64,000 bases of DNA from Pseudomonas protegens (GTDB lineage: Bacteria; Pseudomonadota; Gammaproteobacteria; Pseudomonadales; Pseudomonadaceae), in assembly GCF_013407925.2 (NCBI RefSeq), contig NZ_CP060201.1, positions 3,596,001-3,660,000 of the forward strand, given 5' to 3'. Below the pieces are notes generated by a model. It was given only the letters and a program-made list of their open reading frames with translations. It searched no databases and was not told the origin of the DNA. A program made the translations under genes and the position numbers. Positions 1-10,957 of the stretch are shown piece by piece; the stretch's first letter is position 1; each line of letters starts with the position of its first letter.

Positions 1-1242
1 AAGTTCATTGCCGAAAAAGGCATGCGCCTGCCCGAAAGCGTGCTGTTGCAGACCGTGACCGGCGACTATGTCGAAGACGACATCTACTACGAGCTACTGG
101 ACCCGGCGGATATCGACATGGTCTGCCGCCCTGACCAGAACGCGGTGTACCTGGTGCCCTGGGCCATCGAGCCCACCGCCCAGGTGATCCACGACACCTA
201 CGACAAGCAGGGCAACCCCATCGAGCTGTCGCCGCGCAACGTCTTGAAGAAGGTGCTCAAGCTCTACGCCGACCACGGCTGGCAGCCCATCGTGGCGCCG
301 GAGATGGAGTTCTACCTGACCAAGCGCAGCGACGACCCGGACTACCCGTTGCAGCCGCCGATCGGCCGCTCCGGTCGCCCGGAAACCGGTCGTCAGTCGT
401 TTTCCATCGAAGCGGCGAACGAGTTCGACCCGCTGTTCGAAGACGTCTATGACTGGTGCGAATTGCAGGAACTGGACCTGGACACCCTGATCCACGAAGA
501 CGGCACGGCGCAGATGGAGATCAACTTCCGTCACGGCGACGCCCTGTCCCTGGCCGACCAGATCCTGGTGTTCAAGCGCACCATGCGCGAAGCCGCGCTC
601 AAGCACGACGTGGCCGCCACCTTCATGGCCAAGCCCATGACCGGCGAGCCGGGCAGTGCCATGCACCTGCACCAGAGCATCATCGACATCAACACCGGCA
701 AGAACGTCTTCTCCAACGAAGACGGGACCATGAGCCAGCTGTTCCTCAACCACATCGGCGGTTTGCAGAAATTCATCCCCGAGCTGCTGCCGCTGTTCGC
801 CCCCAACGTCAACTCGTTCCGCCGTTTCCTGCCGGACACTTCGGCACCGGTGAACGTCGAGTGGGGCGAAGAGAACCGCACCGTGGGCCTGCGGGTGCCG
901 GATGCCGGTCCGCAGAACCGTCGGGTGGAAAACCGCCTGCCGGGCGCCGACGCCAACCCTTACCTGGCGATTGCCGCCAGCCTGTTGTGTGGCTACATCG
1001 GCATGGTCGAAGGCCACAATCCGAGTGCGCCAGTGGTCGGGCGCGGCTATGAACGCCGCAATCTGCGTCTGCCGTTGACCATCGAGGACGCTCTGGAACG
1101 CATGGAAAACAGCAAGACCATCGAGAAGTACCTGGGCCAGAAGTTCATCACCGGCTACGTCGCGGTGAAGCGGGCCGAACATGAAAACTTCAAGCGCGTG
1201 ATCAGTTCGTGGGAGCGGGAATTCCTGTTGTTCGCCGTCTGA
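1..1242 (+). CDS. spuB: Gamma-glutamylputrescine synthetase-like glutamine synthetase (5' truncated by window edge)
   Basis: This is a glutamine-synthetase-fold ligase expected to join glutamate to putrescine (or another polyamine) using ATP in the cytoplasm, the first step of the gamma-glutamylation route. The reading frame is open from base 1, so the N-terminus (roughly 45-50 residues of a family length near 455) lies outside the window. Visible GS hallmarks are the metal/glutamate-binding segment APEMEFYL, the ATP-side segment GSAMHLHQSI, NRTVGLRVP and the C-terminal ENRLPGADANPY. It sits directly upstream of the putrescine aminotransferase and the polyamine ABC importer, as spuB does in P. 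aeruginosa. The specific substrate is inferred from this context; the GS family itself is certain. Confidence 0.9.
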   Translation, partial: KFIAEKGMRLPESVLLQTVTGDYVEDDIYYELLDPADIDMVCRPDQNAVYLVPWAIEPTAQVIHDTYDKQGNPIELSPRNVLKKVLKLYADHGWQPIVAPEMEFYLTKRSDDPDYPLQPPIGRSGRPETGRQSFSIEAANEFDPLFEDVYDWCELQELDLDTLIHEDGTAQMEINFRHGDALSLADQILVFKRTMREAALKHDVAATFMAKPMTGEPGSAMHLHQSIIDINTGKNVFSNEDGTMSQLFLNHIGGLQKFIPELLPLFAPNVNSFRRFLPDTSAPVNVEWGEENRTVGLRVPDAGPQNRRVENRLPGADANPYLAIAASLLCGYIGMVEGHNPSAPVVGRGYERRNLRLPLTIEDALERMENSKTIEKYLGQKFITGYVAVKRAEHENFKRVISSWEREFLLFAV

Positions 1243-1298
1243 TTCGCCGGGCGCCACTGCCCGCCAGTGGCGCCTTCACTGACACTTAGGAGAGATTG

Positions 1299-2663
1299 AT
1301 GACTCAAAAAAACCCGCAAACCCGCGAGTGGCAAACCCTCAGCAGTGATCACCACCTGGCGCCCTTCAGTGATTTCAAGCAATTGAAGGAAAAGGGGCCG
1401 CGGATCATCACCCACGCCAAAGGTGTGTATCTCTGGGACAGTGAAGGCAATCAGATTCTCGACGGCATGGCCGGTCTGTGGTGCGTCGCCATCGGCTACG
1501 GCCGTGATGAGCTGGCCGAGGCCGCCAGCCAGCAAATGCGCGAACTGCCGTACTACAACCTGTTCTTCCAGACCGCCCACCCACCGGTACTGGAGTTGTC
1601 CAAGGTAATTTCCGAGATCGCGCCGCAAGGCATGAACCATGTGTTCTTTACCGGTTCCGGCTCCGAAGGCAACGACACCATGCTGCGCATGGTCCGCCAT
1701 TACTGGGCGATCAAGGGCCAGCCGAACAAGAAAACCATCATCAGCCGGGTCAATGGCTACCACGGCTCCACCGTGGCCGGCGCCAGCCTCGGCGGCATGA
1801 CCTACATGCACGAACAAGGCGACTTGCCGATCCCGGGCATCGTCCACATCCCGCAACCCTACTGGTTCGGCGAGGGCGGCGACATGAGCCCCGACGAGTT
1901 CGGCATCTGGGCGGCCAACCAGCTCGAAGAAAAGATCCTGGAACTGGGCGTGGACAACGTCGGCGCCTTTATCGCCGAGCCGATCCAGGGTGCCGGCGGC
2001 GTGATCGTGCCGCCAGACAGCTACTGGCCGCGGATCAAGGAGATCCTCGCCAAGTACGACATCCTGTTCGTCGCCGATGAGGTGATTTGTGGTTTTGGTC
2101 GCACCGGTGAGTGGTTCGGTAGCGATTTCTACGACCTCAAGCCCGACATGATGACCATCGCCAAGGGCCTGACTTCCGGCTACATCCCCATGGGTGGCCT
2201 GATCGTGCGTGATGAAGTGGTGGCGGTGCTCAACGAGGGCGGCGACTTCAACCACGGCTTCACCTATTCCGGGCATCCGGTGGCCGCCGCCGTGGCCCTG
2301 GAAAACATCCGCATCCTGCGCGATGAAAAAATTATCCAGCGCGTCCATGAAAAAACGGCACCGTATTTGCAGAAACGTCTGCGCGAGCTGAACGACCATC
2401 CGTTGGTGGGCGAGGTTCGCGGGGTCGGTCTGCTGGGGGCGATCGAGCTGGTCAAGGACAAGGCGACCCGGGCGCGCTATCAGGGCCGGGGCGTGGGCAT
2501 GATCTGTCGGCAGTTCTGTTTCGACAACGGCCTGATCATGCGGGCCGTGGGCGACACCATGATCATTTCCCCGCCGCTGGTGATCAGCGAAGCGGAGATC
2601 GACGAGCTGGTAGCCAAGGCGCGCAAGTGCCTGGACCTGACCTTGAGTGCCCTGCAGGGCTGA
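1299..2663 (+). CDS. spuC: Putrescine-pyruvate aminotransferase, class III PLP-dependent
   Basis: A 454-residue class III aminotransferase that most likely moves an amino group from putrescine to pyruvate, giving 4-aminobutanal for the GABA route. The PLP lysine is Lys289 in TIAKGLTSGY, preceded by the FVADEVICGFGRTG block that holds the cofactor-contacting Asp. Other family segments are GSGSEGNDTM and YHGSTVAGAS. The start ATG at 1299 follows an AGGAG sequence by six bases; the alternative TTG three bases earlier is less likely. It lies 56 bases after spuB and before two polyamine-binding proteins, the spuBCDE order. Omega-amino-acid transaminases share this fold, so the putrescine preference rests on neighbours. 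Confidence 0.9.
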   Translation: MTQKNPQTREWQTLSSDHHLAPFSDFKQLKEKGPRIITHAKGVYLWDSEGNQILDGMAGLWCVAIGYGRDELAEAASQQMRELPYYNLFFQTAHPPVLELSKVISEIAPQGMNHVFFTGSGSEGNDTMLRMVRHYWAIKGQPNKKTIISRVNGYHGSTVAGASLGGMTYMHEQGDLPIPGIVHIPQPYWFGEGGDMSPDEFGIWAANQLEEKILELGVDNVGAFIAEPIQGAGGVIVPPDSYWPRIKEILAKYDILFVADEVICGFGRTGEWFGSDFYDLKPDMMTIAKGLTSGYIPMGGLIVRDEVVAVLNEGGDFNHGFTYSGHPVAAAVALENIRILRDEKIIQRVHEKTAPYLQKRLRELNDHPLVGEVRGVGLLGAIELVKDKATRARYQGRGVGMICRQFCFDNGLIMRAVGDTMIISPPLVISEAEIDELVAKARKCLDLTLSALQG

Positions 2664-2715
2664 GTGCTAGGCTTTGGGCGCGGTGCTTGCGGGCACCCTG
2701 TTCGAAGCAGGCATA

Positions 2716-2745
2716 AAGGCCGGTCTTTCCTTGAAAGCCGGCCTT
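2716..2745 (+). other. Intergenic RNA hairpin between spuC and spuD
   Basis: An inverted repeat of about 13 base pairs (AAGGCCGG..CTTTC / GAAAGCCGGCCTT) with one bulged base and a three-base loop. No T-tract follows, so it is more likely an mRNA-processing or 3'-stabilising stem, or a leaky terminator, inside the spu operon. Such stems before periplasmic binding protein genes often help set higher expression of the binding protein; that role is inferred here. Confidence 0.5.
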
Positions 2746-2831
2746 GGATCTTGCCAGACTACCCGCCGTTTTGGTTGCCCGGATATTGGCCGCTGAACGA
2801 GTGGTTAAAAAGAATAATTGGAGCATTACGC

Positions 2832-3944
2832 ATGAAGGCATTAGGTATGAAGTTAGCTGGCAAGACCCTCCTCGCCATGTCCCTGATGGGCGTGATGGCG
2901 GCGGCAGCACAGGCGGACGATAAAGTGCTGCACGTTTACAACTGGTCCGATTACATCGCTCCGGACACCATCAAGAAGTTTGAAGCCGAGTCGGGCATCA
3001 AAGTGGTCTACGACGTGTTCGACAGCAACGAAACCCTGGAAGCCAAGTTGCTCGCCGGCAAATCCGGTTACGACGTGGTAGTGCCTTCCAACAACTTCCT
3101 GGCCAAGCAGATCAAGGCCGGCGTCTATCAGGAGCTGGACAAGTCCAAGCTGCCGAACTGGAAGAACCTCAACGAATCGCTGCTCAAGGCGGTATCGGTG
3201 AGCGACCCGGGCAACAAGCACGCCTTCCCTTACATGTGGGGCTCGATCGGCATCGGTTTCAACGCCGAGAAGGTCAAGGCCGTATTGGGCGCCGACGCAC
3301 CGACCAACTCCTGGGACCTGCTGTTCAAGCCGGAAAATGCCGAGAAGTTGAAGGCCTGTGGCGTCAGCTTCCTCGATTCGCCAACCGAGATGATTCCGGT
3401 GGCGCTGCACTACCTGGGCTACCCGACCGACAGCCAGGACAAGAAGCAGCTGGCTGAAGCCGAAGCGCTGTTCCTCAAGATCCGTCCTTCGATCGCCTAC
3501 TTCCACTCCTCCAAGTACATCTCCGACCTGGCTAACGGCAACATCTGCGTCGCCGTGGGCTACTCGGGCGACATCTACCAGGCCAAGGCCCGTGCTGCCG
3601 AAGCCGGTGACAAGGTCAAGGTCAGCTACAACATTCCGAAAGAGGGTGCTGGCAGCTTCTACGACATGGTCGCCATCCCTAAAGACGCGGAAAACGTCGA
3701 AGGCGCCTACAAGTTCATGACCTTCCTGCAAAAGCCTGAAGTCATGGCCGAAATCACCAACGCCGTGCGTTTCCCCAACGGTAATGCGGCTGCAACCCCG
3801 TTGGTCGATAAAGACATCACCAGCGACCCGGGCGTTTACCCGCCAGCTGATGTGCAGGCCAAGCTGTACGCGATTGCCGACCTGCCGGCCGCGACCCAGC
3901 GCATCCTGACCCGCAGCTGGACCAAGATCAAATCCGGCAAATAA
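2832..3944 (+). CDS. spuD: Polyamine ABC transporter periplasmic binding protein (PotF/SpuD type)
   Basis: A 370-residue periplasmic binding protein for putrescine-class polyamines. The chosen ATG gives a clean Sec signal peptide ([20 protein letters not shown], hydrophobic core, cleavage after AQA). The mature protein starts with the PotF-like [11 protein letters not shown], whose Trp and Tyr residues line the ligand pocket in PotF/SpuD structures, and contains [14 protein letters not shown] and the [22 protein letters not shown] block. It is about 60% similar by eye to the next gene, so the two are tandem paralogs. In P. aeruginosa SpuD is the putrescine-preferring and SpuE the spermidine-preferring protein; that split is assumed here by order, not read from residues. 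Confidence 0.92.
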   Translation: MKALGMKLAGKTLLAMSLMGVMAAAAQADDKVLHVYNWSDYIAPDTIKKFEAESGIKVVYDVFDSNETLEAKLLAGKSGYDVVVPSNNFLAKQIKAGVYQELDKSKLPNWKNLNESLLKAVSVSDPGNKHAFPYMWGSIGIGFNAEKVKAVLGADAPTNSWDLLFKPENAEKLKACGVSFLDSPTEMIPVALHYLGYPTDSQDKKQLAEAEALFLKIRPSIAYFHSSKYISDLANGNICVAVGYSGDIYQAKARAAEAGDKVKVSYNIPKEGAGSFYDMVAIPKDAENVEGAYKFMTFLQKPEVMAEITNAVRFPNGNAAATPLVDKDITSDPGVYPPADVQAKLYAIADLPAATQRILTRSWTKIKSGK

Positions 3945-4010
3945 GCCGATTTGCAGCACCACCTGTTGCCGTCGTCATGGCGAGGGCGGCAACAGGAAAC
4001 AATTAAATGA

Positions 4011-5228
<1,218 letters not shown>

Positions 5229-5251
5229 TTCCACAGGCTCAAACTATCCAA

Positions 5252-5270
5252 GGTCCGCCCGCGTGGGGCG
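5252..5270 (+). other. GC-rich hairpin between spuE and spuF
   Basis: A short GC-rich inverted repeat (CCGCCC / GGGCGG around a GCGTG loop) in the 71-base spuE-spuF gap. No run of T follows. It may stabilise the upstream binding-protein message or partly attenuate transcription into the ATPase gene; only the stem itself is seen. Confidence 0.4.
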
Positions 5271-5299
5271 GGCTGCAAATTTTGTTGGGAGTTTCGCAA

Positions 5300-6442
5300 A
5301 TGGCAGTTGCCTCCGGCGCCTATAAGAAAGCCCTCGAGGGCGACCAGACACCTAAGCAGGTGCTGGTCAAAATCGACCGGGTCACGAAGAAGTTCGACGA
5401 GACGGTTGCCGTGGACGATGTGTCCCTGGAAATCAAGAAGGGCGAGATTTTTGCCCTGCTCGGCGGTTCGGGCTCAGGCAAGTCCACCTTGCTGCGCATG
5501 CTGGCCGGTTTCGAACGGCCAACGGAGGGGCGAATCTTCCTCGATGGCGTGGACATCACCGACATGCCGCCCTACGAGCGGCCGATCAACATGATGTTCC
5601 AGTCCTACGCGCTGTTCCCGCACATGACCGTGGCCCAGAACATCGCCTTCGGCCTCAAGCAGGACAAGATCCCGCCGGCGGAAATCGACGCCCGGGTGGC
5701 GGAGATGCTCAAGCTGGTGCAGATGAGCCAGTACGCCAAGCGCAAGCCGCACCAGCTGTCCGGTGGCCAGCGCCAGCGCGTGGCCCTGGCCCGTTCCCTG
5801 GCCAAGCGTCCCAAGCTGTTGCTGCTGGACGAACCCATGGGCGCCCTGGACAAGAAGCTGCGTTCGCAGATGCAACTGGAACTGGTGGAAATCATCGAGC
5901 GCGTCGGCGTGACCTGCGTGATGGTGACCCACGACCAGGAAGAGGCCATGACCATGGCCGAGCGCATCGCCATCATGCACCTGGGCTGGATCGCCCAGAT
6001 CGGCAGCCCGATCGACATCTATGAAACCCCGGTCAGCCGTCTGGTCTGCGAATTCATCGGCAACGTCAACATCTTCGAAGGCGAAGTGGTGGACGACGCC
6101 GAAGGCCACGCCCTGATCACCTGCAAGGACCTGGACCGCAACATCTACGTCGGCCACGGCATCAGCACCTCGGTGCAGGACAAGTCGGTGACCTACGCGA
6201 TTCGTCCGGAGAAGCTGCTGGTCACCGCCGAAATGCCGACCTGCGAAAACAACTGGTCCAGCGGCAAGGTGCATGACATCGCCTACCTGGGCGGGCATTC
6301 GGTGTTCTACGTCGAGCTGCCGAGCGGCAAGCTGGTGCAGTCCTTCGTCGCCAACGCCGAGCGTCGTGGCGCGCGGCCAACCTGGGGCGACCAGGTTTAC
6401 GTCTGGTGGGAAGACGACAGCGGCGTGGTACTGCGCTCATGA
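5300..6442 (+). CDS. spuF: Polyamine ABC transporter ATP-binding protein (PotG type)
   Basis: A 380-residue ABC ATPase that powers polyamine import from the cytoplasmic face. The nucleotide-binding domain shows a Walker A (GGSGSGKST), Q-loop (MMFQSYALFPHM), signature LSGGQRQRVALAR, Walker B LLLLDEP and the H-loop histidine in MVTHDQEEA. The C-terminal third is a TOBE-type regulatory domain (YAIRPEKLLV). The start ATG at 5300 is preceded by GGGAG. Its stop overlaps the start of the next permease gene as ATGA, which points to translational coupling and a 1:1 complex. Confidence 0.95.
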   Translation: MAVASGAYKKALEGDQTPKQVLVKIDRVTKKFDETVAVDDVSLEIKKGEIFALLGGSGSGKSTLLRMLAGFERPTEGRIFLDGVDITDMPPYERPINMMFQSYALFPHMTVAQNIAFGLKQDKIPPAEIDARVAEMLKLVQMSQYAKRKPHQLSGGQRQRVALARSLAKRPKLLLLDEPMGALDKKLRSQMQLELVEIIERVGVTCVMVTHDQEEAMTMAERIAIMHLGWIAQIGSPIDIYETPVSRLVCEFIGNVNIFEGEVVDDAEGHALITCKDLDRNIYVGHGISTSVQDKSVTYAIRPEKLLVTAEMPTCENNWSSGKVHDIAYLGGHSVFYVELPSGKLVQSFVANAERRGARPTWGDQVYVWWEDDSGVVLRS

Positions 6443-7359
6443 ACATGCGAAAGCTCAAGCGCCGACTCAATCGAATAATTCCCGGTGGCCGTCAGATGGT
6501 CATCGGGGTTCCGTTCATCTGGCTGTTCCTGTTCTTCATGCTGCCGTTCTTCATCGTCCTGAAGATCAGCTTCGCCGAAGCGGACGTGGCCATTCCGCCG
6601 TACACCGAGATCTACAGCTACGTCGACCAGAAGCTGCAGGTGCTGCTCAACCTGGGCAACTACGCCATGCTGGGGGACGACGAGCTGTACATCGCCGCCT
6701 ACCTCGGCTCGCTGAAGATGGCGTTCTTCAGCACCATCCTCTGCCTGCTGATCGGCTACCCGATGGCCTACGCCATCGCCAGTGCCCGCAAAGAGCTGCA
6801 GACGGTGCTGGTGCTGCTGATCATGATGCCGACCTGGACCGCGATCCTGATCCGCGTCTACGCCTGGATGGGCATCCTCAGCAACAACGGCCTGCTCAAC
6901 GGCTTCCTGCTGTCCATGGGCTGGATCAACGAGCCGCTGCAGATCCTCAACACCAACATCGCGGTGTACATCGGCGTGGTCTATTCCTACCTGCCGTTCA
7001 TGATCCTGCCGCTGTACGCCAACCTGGTGAAGCACGATACCAGCCTGCTGGAGGCCGCCGCCGACCTGGGTTCAAGCACCTTCAACAGCTTCTGGAAGAT
7101 CACCGTGCCGCTGTCCAAGAACGGCATCATCGCCGGCTGCATGCTGGTGTTCATCCCGGTGGTCGGCGAGTTCGTGATTCCTGAACTGCTGGGCGGCCCG
7201 GAAACCCTGATGATCGGCAAGGTGCTGTGGCAAGAGTTCTTCAACAACCGTGACTGGCCGGTGGCGTCCGCCCTGGCGGTGGTGATGCTGGCGATCCTGA
7301 TTGTGCCGATCATCCTGTTCAACCGCAGTCAGGCCAAGGAAATGGAGGGCAAGGAATGA
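6439..7359 (+). CDS. spuG: Polyamine ABC transporter permease (PotH type)
   Basis: A 306-residue inner-membrane permease with about six hydrophobic segments, the first near residues 20-42 (GVPFIWLFLFFMLPFFIVL). The EAA-loop for contact with the ATPase is seen as LEAAADLGSSTFNSFWKITVPLS. It forms a heterodimeric channel with the next gene product. The start ATG overlaps the stop of spuF (ATGA), and its own stop overlaps the start of spuH in the same way, so the ATPase and both permeases are translationally chained. Confidence 0.94.
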   Translation: MNMRKLKRRLNRIIPGGRQMVIGVPFIWLFLFFMLPFFIVLKISFAEADVAIPPYTEIYSYVDQKLQVLLNLGNYAMLGDDELYIAAYLGSLKMAFFSTILCLLIGYPMAYAIASARKELQTVLVLLIMMPTWTAILIRVYAWMGILSNNGLLNGFLLSMGWINEPLQILNTNIAVYIGVVYSYLPFMILPLYANLVKHDTSLLEAAADLGSSTFNSFWKITVPLSKNGIIAGCMLVFIPVVGEFVIPELLGGPETLMIGKVLWQEFFNNRDWPVASALAVVMLAILIVPIILFNRSQAKEMEGKE

Positions 7360-8246
7360 AACGCTTCAGTTTCTCCAGCCTGATGCTGGTGTTGGGCCTG
7401 TTGTTCATCTACCTGCCGATGCTGATCCTGGTGATCTACTCGTTCAACGCCTCGAAACTGGTGACCGTTTGGGGCGGCTGGTCGATCAACTGGTACATCG
7501 GCCTGCTGGATAACACGCAGTTGATGGGCTCGGTGGTGCGTTCCCTGGAGATCGCCTGCTACACCGCCGTGGCGGCGGTGGCCCTGGGCACCCTGGCGGC
7601 GTTCGTGCTGACCCGGATCACCCACTTCAAGGGCCGCACCCTGTTCGGTGGCCTGGTGACCGCGCCGCTGGTGATGCCCGAGGTGATCACCGGTCTGTCG
7701 CTGTTGCTGCTGTTCGTGGCCATGGCCCAGGCGATTGGCTGGCCTCAGGAACGCGGGATCGTCACCATCTGGATCGCCCACACCACGTTCTGCGCCGCCT
7801 ATGTGGCGGTGGTGGTGTCGGCCCGCCTGCGCGAGCTGGACCTGTCCATCGAAGAGGCGGCCATGGACCTGGGCGCGCGGCCGTGGAAGGTGTTCTTCCT
7901 GATCACCATCCCGATGATCGCGCCTTCGCTGGCGGCCGGCGGCATGATGTCCTTTGCCTTGTCCCTGGATGACCTGGTGCTGGCCAGCTTCGTCTCAGGC
8001 CCGGGTTCCACCACCTTGCCGATGGAAGTGTTCTCGGCGGTGCGCCTGGGGGTAAAACCGGAGATCAACGCCGTGGCCAGCCTGATTCTGCTGGCGGTGT
8101 CCCTGGTGACCTTCCTGGTCTGGTTCTTCAGCCGTCGCGCCGAAGAATCCCGCAAGCGCGCGATCCAGCAAGCCATCGAGGAAAGCGCTGCCGACTCGTG
8201 GAAGCAGCCAGACGTGCGTCGGGCTCAGGCACCGGAAGCCGTCTGA
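7356..8246 (+). CDS. spuH: Polyamine ABC transporter permease (PotI type)
   Basis: A 296-residue inner-membrane permease, partner of SpuG. Six membrane segments are apparent, beginning LMLVLGLLFIYLPMLILVIY. The EAA-loop reads IEEAAMDLGARPWKVFFLITIPMI. The tail after the last helix (about residue 262 onward) is hydrophilic and somewhat longer than in E. coli PotI. It is the last gene of the spu operon: a strong bidirectional terminator begins 26 bases after its stop. Confidence 0.94.
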   Translation: MKRFSFSSLMLVLGLLFIYLPMLILVIYSFNASKLVTVWGGWSINWYIGLLDNTQLMGSVVRSLEIACYTAVAAVALGTLAAFVLTRITHFKGRTLFGGLVTAPLVMPEVITGLSLLLLFVAMAQAIGWPQERGIVTIWIAHTTFCAAYVAVVVSARLRELDLSIEEAAMDLGARPWKVFFLITIPMIAPSLAAGGMMSFALSLDDLVLASFVSGPGSTTLPMEVFSAVRLGVKPEINAVASLILLAVSLVTFLVWFFSRRAEESRKRAIQQAIEESAADSWKQPDVRRAQAPEAV

Positions 8247-8272
8247 CCTCAGGTTCGCAACACCTCAGGTTC

Positions 8273-8319
8273 GCAATAAAAAACCTCGCCCCGTAACCGG
8301 GAGCGAGGTTTTTTATTGC
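8273..8319. terminator. Bidirectional rho-independent terminator after spuH
   Basis: A 17-base-pair perfect inverted repeat (GCAATAAAAAACCTCGC and its complement) around a CCCGTAACCGGGA loop, with A-tract on the left and T-tract on the right. It can end both the spu operon on the plus strand and the acylase transcript on the minus strand. Confidence 0.9.
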
Positions 8320-8339
8320 CCCATGCCGCCTGTTTCGCC

Positions 8340-8421
8340 GTAGGAGCTGGCTTGCCGGCGAAAGCGCTCCTCAGATGTGCGCTTGGCTTTCGGGCCGCTT
8401 CGCTGGCAAGCCAGCTCCTAC
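8340..8421. repeat. REPIN: two REP sequences in inverted orientation
   Basis: GTAGGAGCTGGCTTGCCGGCGA and, about 60 bases later, TCGCTGGCAAGCCAGCTCC on the same strand form an inverted pair, the typical Pseudomonas REPIN/hairpin unit. It lies between the spu terminator and the 3' end of the acylase gene. Confidence 0.85.
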
Positions 8422-8443
8422 AGCGGGCTTGCTAGAGGGAGTG

Positions 8444-10852
8444 TCAGGGGCGGCGCGCCGGCAGCAGCTTCAGGGTGCTGCGGGTGTTGGCGGTGACTTC
8501 CTCTTCGCTGAAGTGCGCCTGTTGGTAAACCCCTTCGATGTAGGCCTCGGCCTGGTCGTCGTAGTGCTTGTCGAACAGGACGCCGCTCTGGCCCACCGGG
8601 TTGATGGTCAGGCTGTGGGCCGGGTCGGCGAAGTCGATGATGCGTCGGGTCGAGGGGCCATAGACCACCGACCAGGGCGCCGGGCCGATCTTGGCGGTGA
8701 GGTTGTTCGGCACCTCATGGCTGCCGGGGGCGTCCAGCGGGCCGACGTTGAAGACCCGGTCCAGCGGCTTCTGCATCCCCAGGGGATGGCCGTGGGTCAG
8801 GGTGTGGGCGCTGCCCCAGCGCCACTGCGCCGGGTTGGCGCCGAGGGTCAGCCGCAGGTGGTCGATGCTGGCGCGCCAGGCCAGCTTGACCGTGTCGGCC
8901 CGGCTTTCGCGCTGGGGCGTGGTGCGGTTGTCCCACCAGGGCGAGTCGGGATCGGCCGCCAGCCGGGGCAGGGCGGCATCCACCACTCGGGCCTGGATCA
9001 GCGCGTCGAAGTAGGCGTCACCGAGTTTTTCATGGAAGGTGGCGTTGGCCAGTTCGAACAGGAACTGGTTGAACAGGGTGGCGCTGGTGGAGTCCAGCGG
9101 GTAGTCGCCCTGCCACTTGGCCAGTTGCTCCACCAGCTTGAGCTCCTCGGGGTCGCCGACCACTTCCCGCAGCACGGGCAACAGCGGTGCCAGCAGGCGC
9201 GGGCCGTAGGCGGTGGTCGTGCCCAGCTGCAGTTTCTGGGTGTTTTCCAGGTCCCATTTCACGCTCTTGTCGCTGAGCTGGCGATCCAGTTGCTGGCCGC
9301 GGTCGGCGAGGTTGTAGTAGCCGGGAATCTCCATGCCGGTAGGGGAAACCGGTTGGAAATTGGCCGAGACGATATAGCCCCTGGGCGGATTCTCTTCCTG
9401 GGGGTTGGCGCTGAAGGGATAGAAGCCTTCCTTGTCGGCCATCGCCGTGCTGCCATCGAGCATGAACGTCGGCTTGGCCCCGGCCGGGCGTTTAGGCAGC
9501 AGCGCCGCCGCCCACCAGCCGATATCGCCCTTGGCGTTGGCCCAGATGATGTTGAGGCCCGGAGCATGGACCTTGGCCGCCGCCGCGCGGGCCTTGGCCA
9601 GGGTGTCGGCGCGGTTGAGCTGGTAGAAGCCGTCGAGGATCGGGTTCGGGGTTTCCAGAAAACCCCACCACATGGCCACCGGAGCCTTGCCCACGGTGCT
9701 GCCGAGCATGTCGTTGATGATCGGCCCGTGGGGCGAGCGGCGCAGGGTCAGGGTGACCGGGGCCTGGCCCTTGACCGCGATCTGCTGCTCGCTGCTGATC
9801 AGGTCGACCCACTTGTCACGGAACCAGACCTGGTTGGGGTTCTCCGGGTTGACCTTCTCGGCGATCAGGTCGAGATCGTCGTTCTGGAACATGGTCAGGC
9901 TCCAGCCGAAATCCAGGTTGTGGCCCAGGAAGGCGAAGGGCACCAGGGCCTGATGATGGCCGTAGAGTTCGAAACCCGGCGCCGACAGCTGCGCCTCGTA
10001 CCACACCGACGGCAGGGAATAGCGGATGTGCGGGTCGCCGGCCAGCAGCGGGCGGCCGCTCCTGGTCCGCGTGCCGGCCACGGCCCAGGCGTTGCTGCCT
10101 TCGAATTGCGGCAGTCCGGCGTCGCTCAGGGCATCCTGGCTCAGGCGGGAGATCCGTCCCAGGTCCTGCCAGTCGACGGCGGCCAGGGGCAGCGCCGGTT
10201 GCGGCTTGCCCTTGGCCAGCACGCCCTTGGGCTGCCAGTCGAGGTCGAAGACTTTCAGGTAATCGTTGCCCAGTTGATCGCGGATGTAGGTCAAGAGCGG
10301 TTCGGTGCGAAAGGCCATGGCGAAGCTGTAGGCCATGAAGCCGGCGACGCTGACGGTGTCCTCTGCGGTGAACGGCCGCTTGTGGATGCCCAGGACATCG
10401 AACTCCATGGGGCTGACGTGGCTGTCCTGATATTGGTTGATGCCGTCCAGATAGGCTTCCAGGGCCTTCCATGCCGGGGACTGGCGATCAAGGCCGGCCA
10501 CGTAGCTGTCGGCGCGCTCGCGGATGCGCAAGCTGCGGAACAGCTTGTCGGTGTCCAGCAGCTTGGGGCCGAGGACTTCTGCCAGCTCGCCTCGGGACAG
10601 GCGGCGCAGCATTTCCATCTGGAACAGCCGGTCCTGGGCGTGCACGTAACCCAGGGCGCGATACAGGTCGGCTTCGTTTTCCGCGCGGATGTGCGGCACC
10701 CCGCGTTCGTCGTAGCGCACGGTGACCGAGCCTTGCAGGCCACGGATTTCCACCTGGCCCTGGCGTGTGGGCTGCTTGCTGTACAGATAGCCGGCGGCAC
10801 CCGCCAGCAGGGCGAGGATCAGGACGGCGACCAGGGTCAGGCTGCGTTTCAT
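8444..10852 (-). CDS. hacB: Penicillin acylase family protein, probable AHL acylase
   Basis: An 802-residue Ntn-hydrolase of the penicillin acylase family. A signal peptide or N-terminal anchor (LTLVAVLILALLAGAAGYLY) directs it to the periplasm. The family is made as an inactive chain cut autocatalytically in front of a nucleophilic serine; here this is Ser253 in EGSNAWAVAG, giving an alpha chain, a linker and a beta chain. The beta chain has the family's GDPHI motif just after. The position directly downstream of spuH corresponds to P. aeruginosa PA0305 (HacB), which degrades long-chain acyl-homoserine lactones; AHL activity here is inferred from that synteny, while the family is clear. Its start ATG is followed upstream by a GGAG-like site. 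Confidence 0.85.
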   Translation of the reverse strand: MKRSLTLVAVLILALLAGAAGYLYSKQPTRQGQVEIRGLQGSVTVRYDERGVPHIRAENEADLYRALGYVHAQDRLFQMEMLRRLSRGELAEVLGPKLLDTDKLFRSLRIRERADSYVAGLDRQSPAWKALEAYLDGINQYQDSHVSPMEFDVLGIHKRPFTAEDTVSVAGFMAYSFAMAFRTEPLLTYIRDQLGNDYLKVFDLDWQPKGVLAKGKPQPALPLAAVDWQDLGRISRLSQDALSDAGLPQFEGSNAWAVAGTRTRSGRPLLAGDPHIRYSLPSVWYEAQLSAPGFELYGHHQALVPFAFLGHNLDFGWSLTMFQNDDLDLIAEKVNPENPNQVWFRDKWVDLISSEQQIAVKGQAPVTLTLRRSPHGPIINDMLGSTVGKAPVAMWWGFLETPNPILDGFYQLNRADTLAKARAAAAKVHAPGLNIIWANAKGDIGWWAAALLPKRPAGAKPTFMLDGSTAMADKEGFYPFSANPQEENPPRGYIVSANFQPVSPTGMEIPGYYNLADRGQQLDRQLSDKSVKWDLENTQKLQLGTTTAYGPRLLAPLLPVLREVVGDPEELKLVEQLAKWQGDYPLDSTSATLFNQFLFELANATFHEKLGDAYFDALIQARVVDAALPRLAADPDSPWWDNRTTPQRESRADTVKLAWRASIDHLRLTLGANPAQWRWGSAHTLTHGHPLGMQKPLDRVFNVGPLDAPGSHEVPNNLTAKIGPAPWSVVYGPSTRRIIDFADPAHSLTINPVGQSGVLFDKHYDDQAEAYIEGVYQQAHFSEEEVTANTRSTLKLLPARRP

Positions 10853-10957
10853 GCGGGCTCCTTGCTGTTGTTGTCAGTGCCGCCTTGAGAGCTGCAGAGA
10901 TTTAGCACAAGTCTCGGGTATCGCGCAGGAGGCAGTCCTTGAATAGTCGCGAATGCC

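Noticed and set aside
94..1257. Long minus-strand open frame opposite the glutamine synthetase gene
   Set aside because: High-GC shadow frame; its translation has no family features while the plus strand is a clear enzyme. The same holds for many other long antisense frames in the first 33 kb.
8375..10888. 837-codon plus-strand frame opposite the acylase gene
   Set aside because: Mirror of a real minus-strand gene with a signal peptide and an Ntn serine motif; the plus frame is low-complexity Val/Gly/Gln-rich.
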